In this document: positions 17,385 through 26,409 of the stretch, one piece after another
How the letters are laid out: every line of letters starts with the position of its first letter
Position numbering within the stretch: the stretch's first letter is position 1
Assembly (NCBI RefSeq): GCF_016735595.1
Contig: NZ_JAERRB010000007.1
Coordinates: forward strand, 124,001 to 188,000
Origin: Chryseolinea lacunae
GTDB taxonomy: Bacteria > Bacteroidota > Bacteroidia > Cytophagales > Cyclobacteriaceae
DNA: 64,000 nt
Reading direction: 5' to 3'
Made by a program: the position numbers and the translations under genes
The notes under the pieces: generated by a model
Seen by the model: the letters and a program-made list of their open reading frames with translations, nothing else
Told to the model about the DNA's origin: nothing
The model's database searches: none

Positions 17385-17484
17385 GACTATGGAAATACTT
17401 TTTTTCAGAGGGAGGGTCGTTTAGACTAATATCCTAATCTTTTGACTCCTGAGCAAGTTTAGGATGGGCATTCCTTACTTTAAA

Positions 17485-17535
17485 TAACTAAATGTATTAG
17501 TTTTGTAAACTAATTAAATTAGTTTATTACTTTTG
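17485..17535 (+). promoter_or_regulatory. Promoter and nested palindromic operator of the imuA-imuB-dnaE2 cassette
   Basis: ATTAGTTT-TGT-AAACTAAT (17496-17514) is a perfect palindrome, and its right half forms a second one, AAACTAAT-TAA-ATTAGTTT (17507-17525). A decayed half-site at 17485-17492 continues the 11-base spacing. A canonical promoter overlaps them: TTTG at 17502-17505 as -33 and TACTTTTG at 17528-17535 as -7 (TAnnTTTG), 22 bases apart. A repressor bound here would cover the -33 box. Which repressor binds (LexA-like or other) is not known from this window. Confidence 0.7.
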
Positions 17536-17556
17536 AGCCTCACTCACCTCAAGCTC

Positions 17557-18288
17557 ATGGTACCCCTAAATAAAGCTGATGCCTTTGCCGCGTTGCAAAT
17601 GGATATTCTGCGGCTGCAGGGATTTAAATCCTCTAAAGGCAGCGCTGTCGATGTCGGGCTTGGGCCTATCCTGCACGCTTTTCCCAAGGCCACATTCCCG
17701 GTGGGTGCGGTTCACGAATTTCTGGCTTCGCAGTGTGAAGAGGCAGCGGCCACCAGCGGCTTTGTGGCTGGACTTCTGTCAGCACTTATGGGGCCCTTTG
17801 GCACCGCGCTTTGGATCAGTGCCTCGCGAACACTTTTCCCACCGGCTTTGAAAACTTTTGGTATACAGCCCGATCGCTTTGTGTTTGTGGATTTGCAAAA
17901 AGAAAAGGATGTGTTGTGGGCCATGGACGAAGCTTTGAAATGCGGCGCATTAACAGCCGTGGTGGGAGAGGTCCATGACATTAGTTTCAAAGCTTCTCGA
18001 CGTTTGCAATTGGCCGTGGAGCAAAGTCAGGTCACGGGATTTGTTTTGCGCAACAATGCCCGGAAGCCCGGCACCACCGCCTGCGTTTCGCGATGGCAGA
18101 TCACACCCCTGCCGAGCGACCCGGTAGACGATTTGCCCGGTGTGGGCTTTCCACAATGGAAGGTTGAGTTGTTAAGAATCCGAAATGGCAAGCCGGGTGT
18201 GTGGGATCTTCAATGGACCAACGGAAGATTTCAGCAGGTCTACAAACCGCATTCTGTTTCGCACGAACAATCGAAGAAAGTCGGATGA
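17557..18288 (+). CDS. imuA: ImuA-like protein of the mutagenesis cassette
   Basis: RecA-fold relative (ImuA/SulA-like) that works with ImuB and DnaE2 in damage-induced mutagenesis. The 243 residues start MVPLNKADAFAALQMDILRL and include the family-typical FPVGAVHEFLAS, then a degenerate nucleotide-binding core (GTALWISASRTLFPPALKTFG) and DRFVFVDLQKEKDVLWAMDEAL. I prefer the ATG at 17557; the in-frame TTG at 17533 overlaps the -7 promoter box and so would not be transcribed. The stop codon is separated from imuB by one base. Recognition is by family pattern plus the strongly diagnostic neighbours. Confidence 0.88.
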   Translation: MVPLNKADAFAALQMDILRLQGFKSSKGSAVDVGLGPILHAFPKATFPVGAVHEFLASQCEEAAATSGFVAGLLSALMGPFGTALWISASRTLFPPALKTFGIQPDRFVFVDLQKEKDVLWAMDEALKCGALTAVVGEVHDISFKASRRLQLAVEQSQVTGFVLRNNARKPGTTACVSRWQITPLPSDPVDDLPGVGFPQWKVELLRIRNGKPGVWDLQWTNGRFQQVYKPHSVSHEQSKKVG

Positions 18289-18289
18289 C

Positions 18290-19789
18290 ATGGCAAAACG
18301 TTTTGTATCCATATGGTTCCGGCACCTCACCACAGACTGGTTCACCATCGGCCAGCCGCACCTGAAGAAACTGCCTTTTGTGTTGAGAGCAAACTCCCGT
18401 GGCCGCATGGTCATCACAGCGGCCAATGCCGAAGCCGAAAGCAAAGGCATTCGTAGCGGCATGGTGCTTGCCGATGCCCGCGCCATTATTACTACGCTAG
18501 AGGTGCAGGATGATAAGCCGGATCTTATAGAAAGACTATTGAAGCGACTTGCGGAATGGTGCATTCGTTTCACACCGTTTGTCGCGATAGATCCGCCCGA
18601 TGGTTTGCTGTTTGACGTCACCGGTTGTCCGCATCTTTGGGGTGGTGATGTGCCGTATCTGGAAGAGATTGTTAAAAAACTGAGCGGCCGCGGATACGAT
18701 GTTCGTGCTGCCATGGCCGACACCGTGGGCACAGCCTGGGCCGTTGCGCGTTTTGGGCGTGCACCCCTTGTGGTTGCCAAAGGCCAGCATATTGAAGCGT
18801 TGCTTCCATTGCCTCCGGAAAGTCTGCGCCTGGAAGTGGATGCCGTGGAGCGTTTGCACAAACTGGGGCTTCATCGCATCGGCCAGTTCATCAACATGCC
18901 ACGCGCCTCACTGCGCCGCCGCTTCGGTCCGCATTTCATTCTCCGCCTGGACATGGCGTTGGGTCAGGCCGAAGAAATGATCGAGCCCGTACAACCCATA
19001 GTGCCCTATCAGGAACGACTGCCGTGTATGGAACCTATTGTGACTGGCCCAGGCATAGAGATCGCTTTGCAGCAGTTGTTGGAAACTTTGTGTCTACGCT
19101 TGCGGCAGGAACAGAAAGGACTTCGCACAGCGGTGTTCATGGGCTATCGGGTAGATGGGAAAGTGGAAAAGGTTGATATCGCAACCAATCGTCCCTCGCA
19201 CAGCGTCCGGCATTTGTTCAAACTGTTCGAGATAAAACTGCCCACCATCGAGCCGGCATTAGGCATCGAGCTGTTTGTGTTGGAAGCTCCGAAGGTGGAA
19301 GATCACTTTGCGCAGCAGGAAAAAATGTGGGAAGGATCGGGAGGTCTGGAAGACACGCGCGTGTCGGAACTGATTGATCGGCTGACGGGCAAGCTTGGCA
19401 TGCACACCATTCGCCGCTATGTGCCCGACGAGCATTACTGGCCGGAGCGTTCGTTCAAACTGGCCACGTCGCTCCACGAGAAGCCAGCCACGCTGTGGCG
19501 CGCAGACAAACTCAGGCCGTTGCAACTTCTGTCAACCCCCGAACGCATCGAGGTGACTGCGCCCATCCCAGACTATCCGCCCATGCTGTTTCGCCATAAC
19601 GGAAAGATACACAAGATTGTGAAAGCCGATGGCCCCGAGCGCATAGAGCAGGAGTGGTGGCTTCAGCAAGGACAGCATCGCGACTACTACCGCGTGGAAG
19701 ATGAAGCGGGCCATCGCTACTGGTTGTTCCGCCTGGGACACTATGACGACAAAACGTATCAATGGTTCATCCACGGATTTTTTGCATAA
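18290..19789 (+). CDS. imuB: ImuB-like Y-family polymerase homologue
   Basis: Y-family DNA polymerase-like protein of 499 residues starting MAKRFVSIWFRHLTTDWF. In known cassettes ImuB is catalytically inactive and acts as a hub linking DnaE2 to the beta clamp. Here the first palm strand reads VSIWF where active Y-polymerases carry an acidic residue, consistent with loss of catalysis. The fingers/palm region (GRMVITAANAEAESKGIRSGM, FDVTGCPHLWGG) and the DNA-binding little finger (about 250-350) are recognisable. It begins one base after imuA and is followed after 12 bases by dnaE2. An upstream in-frame ATG at 18185 inside imuA is rejected. Confidence 0.92.
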   Translation: MAKRFVSIWFRHLTTDWFTIGQPHLKKLPFVLRANSRGRMVITAANAEAESKGIRSGMVLADARAIITTLEVQDDKPDLIERLLKRLAEWCIRFTPFVAIDPPDGLLFDVTGCPHLWGGDVPYLEEIVKKLSGRGYDVRAAMADTVGTAWAVARFGRAPLVVAKGQHIEALLPLPPESLRLEVDAVERLHKLGLHRIGQFINMPRASLRRRFGPHFILRLDMALGQAEEMIEPVQPIVPYQERLPCMEPIVTGPGIEIALQQLLETLCLRLRQEQKGLRTAVFMGYRVDGKVEKVDIATNRPSHSVRHLFKLFEIKLPTIEPALGIELFVLEAPKVEDHFAQQEKMWEGSGGLEDTRVSELIDRLTGKLGMHTIRRYVPDEHYWPERSFKLATSLHEKPATLWRADKLRPLQLLSTPERIEVTAPIPDYPPMLFRHNGKIHKIVKADGPERIEQEWWLQQGQHRDYYRVEDEAGHRYWLFRLGHYDDKTYQWFIHGFFA

Positions 19790-19801
19790 CAGGAGGGAAG
19801 C

Positions 19802-22800
19802 ATGCGCTACACAGAACTACAGGTCACTACAAACTTCAGCTTCCTCAGAGGAGCATCTCATCCCGAAGAAATGGTTGAGCAGGCAGCGATCTTTGGCTAC
19901 GATGCCATCGCCATAACCGACCGCAACACTTTTGCCGGCATTGTTCGCGGACATGTTGCCGCCAAAAAGAAGGGGATGCGAATCATTCCGTCGTGCAGGC
20001 TCGATTTGCTGGATGGTCCCAGTTTGTTGGCATATCCCACCGACATTTATGCCTATGCACAGCTGTCGGCGTTGCTCTCCACCGGCAACCTTCGTGCAGA
20101 GAAAGGAGAATGTCATCTCTTTAAGGAAGATGTATACAATCATGCGAAAGGGCTGAAGTTTGTTGCGTTGCCACCTTCTTCACTGAACGATGTATTTGAT
20201 TTTGATGATGATTTCAAGAAAACCTTGCGCGAATATCGTGAGGCATTCGGAGAACATCTTTACATCGCAGCCTCGCGAACCTATGGAGGCGACGACGGCA
20301 AGCAGTTGCATCGCATTGCACAACTGGCCACAACACTTCACATGCCGATGGTGGCCACCAACGATGTTCACTATCATCACCCTGCACGTCGCGAGCTGCA
20401 GGATGTGGTCACGTGTGTGCGCGAGAAGTGCACGATCCATAACGCCGGGTTCCGACTGCATCCCAATGCCGAACGTTATCTGAAACCCATCGTCGAAATG
20501 GAGCGATTGTTCCGGCACTATCCCGATGCCATCCGCCAAACCCAGGTCATTGCCGAAGCCTGTTGCTTTTCACTTGATCAATTGAAATATCAATACCCGA
20601 AGGAAGTAACCACGCAGGGACGCTCGCCCCAGGAAGAACTTACCTTTCTCGCGTGGGACGGAGCGAAGAAAATTTTTGGTGATCACATCCCGGAGAAAAT
20701 CAGGAAATCGATTGTCTACGAATTGAACTTCATGCAGGAAATGAATTATGCGGAATATTTCCTCACGGTATACGACATTGTGCGGTATGCACGCGAAAAG
20801 AAAATACTGTGTCAGGGGAGAGGCTCGGCGGCAAACTCAACGGTGTGCTATTGCCTTGGCATCACATCCGTAGACCCCTCCAAGTTTGATCTGTTGTTTG
20901 AGCGTTTCATTTCCTCGGCACGCAACGAACCACCCGACATCGATGTTGACTTCGAGCACGAGCGGCGCGAAGAAGTGATTCAATATATTTATCAAAAGTA
21001 TGGACGCAATCGTGCCGCGATCGTTGCCACCGTCACACAACAACATCACAAAGGTGCCATCCGCGATGTGGGCAAAGCCATGGGCTTGTCGGTCGACACC
21101 ATCAACCGGCTGTCGGGCCTCATCTGGGATTTTGCCGACGAAGGTTTTGATCGGTCACGCATCGCCAGCCAGGGACTAAACCCTGACGATCCAAATCTTT
21201 TGAAGGTGCTGAACCTCACATCGCAGTTCATGGGGTTCCCTCGTCAGCTTGGCCAGCACACGGGTGGCTTCGTGATCACACAAGGTGAACTGTCGGACCT
21301 TTGCCCGATCATGAATGCGCGCATGGAAAACCGCACCTGCATTGAGTGGAACAAAGACGACATCGAAGCCCTGGGCTTCCTCAAAATAGACGTGCTGGCT
21401 CTGGGAATGCTCACCTGCATCCGCAAAGCCTTCGACCTGGCGAAGAACCACTATGGAAAAGAACTCACCCTCGCCAACATTCCCCAGGACGACCCGGCCG
21501 TGTATGAAATGGTGAGCCATGCCGACACCATCGGCGTGTTCCAGATTGAAAGCCGCGCCCAGCAATCGATGCTGCCAAGGCTGCGACCAAACTCTTTTTA
21601 TGACCTGGTGATTGAAGTCGCCATCGTGCGTCCTGGCCCTATACAAGGCGACATGGTGCATCCTTATTTGCGGCGGCGGAATGGTGAAGAGCGTGCAGAA
21701 TATCCATCAAAAGAGCTGGAAGAAATTCTAAAACGTACACTAGGCATTCCATTGTTTCAGGAGCAGGCCATGAAGATCGCCATTGTGGCGGCCGAGTTCA
21801 CACCCGCCGAAGCGGACGAGCTGCGCCGAAGCATGGCCACCTTCAAATCGAAGGGCATCATGGCGCATTTCGAACACAAGCTAATCAGCGGCATGACCCG
21901 CAAAGGCTATAGCGAAGACTATGCGCGTCGTGTGTTCCGGCAGCTGGAAGGATTTGGTAGCTACGGTTTCCCCGAAAGCCATGCGGTGAGCTTTGCGCTT
22001 CTGGTCTATGTGTCGTCATGGCTCAAGTGCTACCATCACGATGTGTTTGCGTGCGCGCTGCTGAACAGCCTGCCCATGGGCTTCTATCAACCAGCCCAAC
22101 TTGTAAGCGACGCTCAAAAGCACGGCGTGGATGTTCGCCCGGTAGACATCAACTATTCAGATTGGAACAACCTGCTGGAAGAAAAGTCAGGTAACCATAA
22201 CGCGCTTCGGCTAGGCTTTCGCCAGGTGAAAGGACTGCGCGAAGAAGACATGAAGGTGTTGATCGCTGCCCGCAAACAACGCTACACCTCCATCCCCGAA
22301 CTTCGCGACACAGGATTGTCGGACACGGTTCTGGAAAAACTTGCCGATGCCGATGCCTTCCGTTCGCTCGACCACGACCGGCGTGAAGCCCTGTGGCAAG
22401 TGTCCACAAAAGATCGGCCGCAAGCTCTTTTTGCAAACCAACCCGCAAGAGGGGAAGCCGAAGAAAAGATAGCGCTGCCCACCATGACATTATCCGAGCA
22501 CGTGGTACATGACTATGCCAGCACATCGCTTTCTCTAAAAGCACATCCCGTGAGTTTTGTCCGCCAACAACTGAATCAGCTTCACGTGCTCACCACCGCA
22601 CAACTCGCCAACGCAAAAGACGGCGACCCCGTGAAGGTTGCCGGTCTCATTTTAGTGCGGCAAAGACCAGGCACAGCCAGTGGCATTTGTTTCATAACAC
22701 TTGAAGACGAAACCGGCACGGCCAACCTTGTGGTGTTTCAAAAGCTGTTCGATAAATTCCGCAAAGAAATCATCCAGTCGAAACTGCTGATGGTGGAAGG

Positions 22801-23011
22801 TCAACTGCAGCGCGAAGGCGAGGTGGTGCACGTGATTGTGAAACGCTGTCATAATTATTCGAGGCTGCTGGGCAAGCTCACTACTAATGATGAAGAACTA
22901 TCGATGCCATTGTCGCGGGCGGATGAGAAGACGACGCCATTTTTGTCGGTGATGAAGGAGCAGGGAGGCGTGCAGAGGAAGATCTTTCCGGAGGGGAGGA
23001 ATTTCAGGTAG
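19802..23011 (+). CDS. dnaE2: Error-prone DNA polymerase III alpha subunit DnaE2
   Basis: Translesion C-family polymerase of 1069 residues, the catalytic subunit of the ImuA-ImuB-DnaE2 mutasome. The N-terminal PHP domain starts YTELQVTTNFSFLRGASHPEE and has AIAITDRNTFAGIV. The palm contains PDIDVDFEHERREEVI with catalytic Asp residues, and the thumb/fingers include LGQHTGGFVIT. The C-terminus carries an OB-fold (VAGLILVRQRPGTASGICFITLEDE). The length and reduced C-terminus are those of DnaE2 rather than replicative DnaE. An unusually strong Shine-Dalgarno (AGGAGGG) sits just before the ATG, rare in this phylum and perhaps helping it outproduce its partners. Confidence 0.95.
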   Translation: MRYTELQVTTNFSFLRGASHPEEMVEQAAIFGYDAIAITDRNTFAGIVRGHVAAKKKGMRIIPSCRLDLLDGPSLLAYPTDIYAYAQLSALLSTGNLRAEKGECHLFKEDVYNHAKGLKFVALPPSSLNDVFDFDDDFKKTLREYREAFGEHLYIAASRTYGGDDGKQLHRIAQLATTLHMPMVATNDVHYHHPARRELQDVVTCVREKCTIHNAGFRLHPNAERYLKPIVEMERLFRHYPDAIRQTQVIAEACCFSLDQLKYQYPKEVTTQGRSPQEELTFLAWDGAKKIFGDHIPEKIRKSIVYELNFMQEMNYAEYFLTVYDIVRYAREKKILCQGRGSAANSTVCYCLGITSVDPSKFDLLFERFISSARNEPPDIDVDFEHERREEVIQYIYQKYGRNRAAIVATVTQQHHKGAIRDVGKAMGLSVDTINRLSGLIWDFADEGFDRSRIASQGLNPDDPNLLKVLNLTSQFMGFPRQLGQHTGGFVITQGELSDLCPIMNARMENRTCIEWNKDDIEALGFLKIDVLALGMLTCIRKAFDLAKNHYGKELTLANIPQDDPAVYEMVSHADTIGVFQIESRAQQSMLPRLRPNSFYDLVIEVAIVRPGPIQGDMVHPYLRRRNGEERAEYPSKELEEILKRTLGIPLFQEQAMKIAIVAAEFTPAEADELRRSMATFKSKGIMAHFEHKLISGMTRKGYSEDYARRVFRQLEGFGSYGFPESHAVSFALLVYVSSWLKCYHHDVFACALLNSLPMGFYQPAQLVSDAQKHGVDVRPVDINYSDWNNLLEEKSGNHNALRLGFRQVKGLREEDMKVLIAARKQRYTSIPELRDTGLSDTVLEKLADADAFRSLDHDRREALWQVSTKDRPQALFANQPARGEAEEKIALPTMTLSEHVVHDYASTSLSLKAHPVSFVRQQLNQLHVLTTAQLANAKDGDPVKVAGLILVRQRPGTASGICFITLEDETGTANLVVFQKLFDKFRKEIIQSKLLMVEGQLQREGEVVHVIVKRCHNYSRLLGKLTTNDEELSMPLSRADEKTTPFLSVMKEQGGVQRKIFPEGRNFR

Positions 23012-23105
23012 ATTGTCGACGGCACGATGAGACAAGGTCCTTCCTGACATAGGGTTGTCATCTCATCAAGGCAACTTTCCACCAACGTCAAGAATCATCC
23101 TGAAC

Positions 23106-23521
23106 ATGAACACCAACACCTTCTCACTTCGCGACCTTCTGTCAACAGCAATGTTATTGACAAGCCTGGTCACATCTGCACAATCTCAAAACCTAAATAC
23201 AATGACACAACCCAAGACCTCTACGGCCTCACCGGCAAATTCAAAACCAAGCCCGGCAAGGGAGGCGAGATGGTGGCCATTCTGTTGCAGGCTGCCGAAG
23301 GTGTTAAGGCCGCCAAAGGCTGTCACCTCTATGTGGTTTGCCAGGACGCCACCAACCCCGACACGATCTGGGTGTTCGAAACCTGGGACTCGAAAGAAGA
23401 CCACGACAATTCTCTGAAGCTTCCGGGCACACCCGAAATGATCGCGAAGGCCATGCCCCTCATAGATGGCAAACCGGAAGGCACGCCGCTGGTTGTGGCC
23501 GGTGGCCTGGGACTTTTTTAG
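23106..23521 (+). pseudogene. Antibiotic biosynthesis monooxygenase (ABM) domain protein, apparently frameshifted
   Basis: The first part, from ATG 23106, encodes a signal peptide ending near SLVTSAQSQNLNTMTQ. The rest of an ABM-like domain (DLYGLTGKFKTKPGKGGEMV, then LYVVCQDATNPDTIWVFETW) is in a different frame, entered near 23216. One extra base after CCCAAG would join them smoothly. The only start in the domain's frame is ATG 23270, which would remove the first beta strand. So this is either a real 1-base deletion or a sequence error. ABM domains are small dimeric oxygenase or haem-degrading folds; the substrate is unknown. The TAG stop is the first triplet of the heptamer array. Confidence 0.65.
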
Positions 23522-23687
23522 TCTTTAGTATTTAGTCCTTAGTATTGAGTACTTTGAGTTGGCTCTCTTGTCCATAGTCCTGGGCTATTAAGTACCTTTG
23601 AGTTTATCCATAGCCGTGGATATTAACTACAAAGACCAAGGACCGAAAGACCAAGTACTCAATACTAAAGACTAACTACTAAAGACT
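23520..23687. repeat. Heptamer array arranged as an inverted repeat (locus 1)
   Basis: The left arm (23520-23554) is five exact-length heptamers of the form AGT[AC][CT]TN. The right arm (23653-23687) is five heptamers in reverse complement. The 35-base arms pair with only two mismatches; the 98-base centre holds further decayed units (around 23631-23652). The left arm starts inside the TAG stop of the monooxygenase gene, and the right arm ends 3 bases before the next ATG. Confidence 0.85.
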
Positions 23688-23690
23688 TAT

Positions 23691-23882
23691 ATGCTGATTT
23701 CCACGTTTGTGAAATACCTCATCGTTCTGCTGGGCTGGGCTGCTTCGGCCTGGTTTCTGGTGCAGGGTGTGCAAAACAAGGGCGAACGGTCTTTCCTCAA
23801 AGCCATTCTCATTTTTGTGGGCACGGCTGCGGCCTTCGTGTTGTATTCCATTATAGAGTTCTACGTGCTCATGCATGTGTAG
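23691..23882 (+). CDS. Small two-helix membrane protein
   Basis: A 63-residue protein with two clear hydrophobic helices (VKYLIVLLGWAASAWFLV and KAILIFVGTAAAFVLYSI) joined by a short polar loop, NKGERSF. No family is recognised. The ATG follows the heptamer array by 3 bases, so its leader would contain the array hairpin if it is transcribed from upstream. It converges on the BamA-like gene with 24 bases between. Codon use is chromosome-like and the helix pattern is well formed, which supports a real gene. Confidence 0.6.
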   Translation: MLISTFVKYLIVLLGWAASAWFLVQGVQNKGERSFLKAILIFVGTAAAFVLYSIIEFYVLMHV

Positions 23883-23906
23883 GGCAACGCATGGCGAAAT
23901 GTCGCG

Positions 23907-26399
23907 TTAGAAGGGGAAGCCGATACCTACGTTGTAGATAACCGGTTCGCGATAGCCAAAGTAGGTGCCGTCGCCGTTTTCTTTGGCGTAGGGTTTCCAG
24001 AATCGTACTTTGTCAAGCACAAAGCGATCGCCTTCGGGGCGGGCGGGGTCGTATACTTTCATGCCCACGTCGAAGCGGAGAATGAGGAAGGTAAAGTCGA
24101 AGCGAAGACCAAAGCCCGTGCCGACGCCAATCTCTTTATAGAAACGGTCTATGCTGAACTGCGAGCTCTTGTCTTGCACAATCTGGCCGTCGCCGTTCAC
24201 CACGTTCAGGGCCCTGAAGCTCCACACGTTGCCAGCGTCGATGAACACGGCGCCGTTCACAAAGCCAAACAACTTCTGGCGCAGTTCGATGCTGGCTTCC
24301 AGCAAAATCTCCGAAGGCTTTTCAATGCTGTAGTCATACAACCCGTCGGCTACCGGGTTGGGGCTTTCGGGTGGCTTGGCCGAGCCGGGTCCGAGCCTGC
24401 GCGGGCGCCATGCACGAATGCTGTTGCTACCGCCCGCAAAGAAAAACTTTTCGTAGGGCAAGCTGTGATTGTCGGAATATGAGTAGGCAAAGCCCGAGTT
24501 GAGGCGGTAGGCGAGAATAGTGTTCTTGTTGAGCGGGTCTGTTTTGCGCACGTCGAGACTGAAGCGAAGATACTTGAAGTATTCCAACTCGAAGTCGCTG
24601 ATGAACTTGGGGCTGATCACATTCCAGATGGTGCCGCCACTTTCCAGCTGGGTGCGGATATACCACGAGTCTCGTTCCTTGTTGCCGTAGTTGTTCAGGT
24701 TCCAGGTAATACCAAAGATGATACTGTTCACAAACGAAGGGCGGAACGAGTTGATAAGACTGTTGTTCCCCAACGCTGCCTGGTTGCGAAGAAGCTCCCG
24801 GAATGTGGGCGACAGCTTTGATGTGTCGATCACGCCAAGGTTGAGCGGTGTGAGTGAATAGGTACGTTTCCGGTTGGCGCTTTGCCAGGTATAGGTACCG
24901 TTGAACGAAATCACTGTGCGGCGATATTCGGGGCGATCGGTGTAGGTGTAGCCCGCTACGAATTTTGTTTTCGGGTTATACTGCGCAAACTTGTAGCGGA
25001 GGCGTTCCTTGAAGGGCCAGATAAATTGGGGAAACGTCATGGCGGCATTCACACCGGCTTCGGTGCTCTTATACACGTTCATGCTGCTAGTGGCCGATGC
25101 CACCCCTTCAAATCCGAAGCGACCGTTCAGGTCGAACGTTTCCATGCCTTTGAACACGTTGCGTTTCTTGAACGATATATTATAGAACGGACCGGGAAAT
25201 CCTTGTGTCACGCTCACACCCGCTTCGTTGGTCCACTCATAGCGCGACAGCGGACTGGCAAAGATGTTGGCCACAAACTTTCCTCCGGTGGTGTCGTAGT
25301 TAATGTTGATGAACTTGAACGCTTCCACGTTGCCCAGCTGCTGCTGTGTGCGCAGGGTTTTGGTGCGGCTATAGACTTCGCCCGGCTGCAGGAACACACG
25401 CTGGCTAAGAATCTTCAGGTTGTAGTTGTTCTTATAGTACTGATAGTGAATGTCGCGATAGGAGCGGGTGGTGCGTTCGCGGTTGGGCACGTTGGTGCCC
25501 ACATCGGTGGTGAAGTTCACTTCGTCGATGGTGAACTTCTTGTGATAGCCGCGCCGCGCCGGGTCTTTGATGGAGATGATGACGGCCACTTTTCGTTCGG
25601 GCGTGCGAAACGTGGTGTCGATGTCGAAGTCGATGTATTGACGGCTGAAGTCATAATAGCCGTAGTCCTTAATGAGCAGGTCAAGGCGCTCGCGCTCTTT
25701 GGCAAAGTTGTCCTGGTCGTAGCGCGAGTTTTTTACGATGAAGCTGGTGCGCACATTGTCGTTCACGATGTGGAGCAAGGCGGTGTCGGCCACGTCGTGG
25801 AAGATGGAGTCGATGAAGTAGGCCTGGCCGGGTTCTACTTTATAGGTCACGGTCACCAGCTTGCCGCGGTTGCTGATCTTGTGGGTTACTTTGTTCTTGA
25901 AATAGCCTTTGCCAAAGAGATAGTCTTTGTAACGTTCCTGGGTTAACGCGGCCTTGGCGCTGTCGTAGACCGACACGGGTTCGCCCCATTGCATCCAGAT
26001 GTTTCCGTTTTCGATGAAGCCGTTCAGCTTGTCGATCTTCTTCAGTTTTTTGAACTGGTAGTTGTTGATTTTCCGTTCCGAGCTGGTGCCCGCAATCTTG
26101 TCGTCATACTTTTTCTCGACAGCGGCTTTGCGACGGATGTATTTCTCCTGATCGTAGCGCCGTTCGCCAAAGTAGTAGATGCTCACCAGGGGTGTGACGG
26201 GCAGGCCGAGTATTTTCCGGTTGGGTCGTTGAATGTAAAGATTGCGCAGGTCTTCCTCGCTGATGTTCTTTGGCGCCTGCACGGTTTGGCGGAACAACAG
26301 TTTTTCGTTTTCTTTCAGGTGCTTAACGCCCAGGCATCCGGAGAGGGACACAGCAAGCCAAAGCGTGAAGAGAATATATTTACAGTTCGATGTCCTCAA
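23907..26399 (-). CDS. BamA/TamA family outer membrane protein, lipoprotein-type leader
   Basis: Large outer-membrane beta-barrel assembly or translocation protein, about 830 residues. The N-terminus has a lipobox-like LAVSLSGC, so it may be a lipoprotein. Then come POTRA-like repeats (for example EPGQAYFIDSIF, and KKFTIDEVNFTTDVGTNVP), and a C-terminal barrel with FFAGGSNSIRAWRPRRLGPG, the conserved Omp85 loop motif, ending in a typical terminal strand, YNVGIGFPF. The best start giving the lipoprotein signal is TTG at 26399; the open frame continues upstream but runs antisense into the methyltransferase gene. That leaves only 10 bases between the two divergent genes. Confidence 0.87.
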   Translation of the reverse strand: MRTSNCKYILFTLWLAVSLSGCLGVKHLKENEKLLFRQTVQAPKNISEEDLRNLYIQRPNRKILGLPVTPLVSIYYFGERRYDQEKYIRRKAAVEKKYDDKIAGTSSERKINNYQFKKLKKIDKLNGFIENGNIWMQWGEPVSVYDSAKAALTQERYKDYLFGKGYFKNKVTHKISNRGKLVTVTYKVEPGQAYFIDSIFHDVADTALLHIVNDNVRTSFIVKNSRYDQDNFAKERERLDLLIKDYGYYDFSRQYIDFDIDTTFRTPERKVAVIISIKDPARRGYHKKFTIDEVNFTTDVGTNVPNRERTTRSYRDIHYQYYKNNYNLKILSQRVFLQPGEVYSRTKTLRTQQQLGNVEAFKFININYDTTGGKFVANIFASPLSRYEWTNEAGVSVTQGFPGPFYNISFKKRNVFKGMETFDLNGRFGFEGVASATSSMNVYKSTEAGVNAAMTFPQFIWPFKERLRYKFAQYNPKTKFVAGYTYTDRPEYRRTVISFNGTYTWQSANRKRTYSLTPLNLGVIDTSKLSPTFRELLRNQAALGNNSLINSFRPSFVNSIIFGITWNLNNYGNKERDSWYIRTQLESGGTIWNVISPKFISDFELEYFKYLRFSLDVRKTDPLNKNTILAYRLNSGFAYSYSDNHSLPYEKFFFAGGSNSIRAWRPRRLGPGSAKPPESPNPVADGLYDYSIEKPSEILLEASIELRQKLFGFVNGAVFIDAGNVWSFRALNVVNGDGQIVQDKSSQFSIDRFYKEIGVGTGFGLRFDFTFLILRFDVGMKVYDPARPEGDRFVLDKVRFWKPYAKENGDGTYFGYREPVIYNVGIGFPF

Positions 26400-26409
26400 G
26401 GGGTGAAAA

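Noticed and set aside
17533-17556. TTG start for imuA
   Set aside because: The TTG forms the last bases of the -7 promoter box, so transcription starts downstream of it.
24882-25946. 354-residue frame antisense to the BamA-like gene
   Set aside because: The sense frame has Omp85 motifs throughout; the antisense product has no family features and a shadow-like composition.
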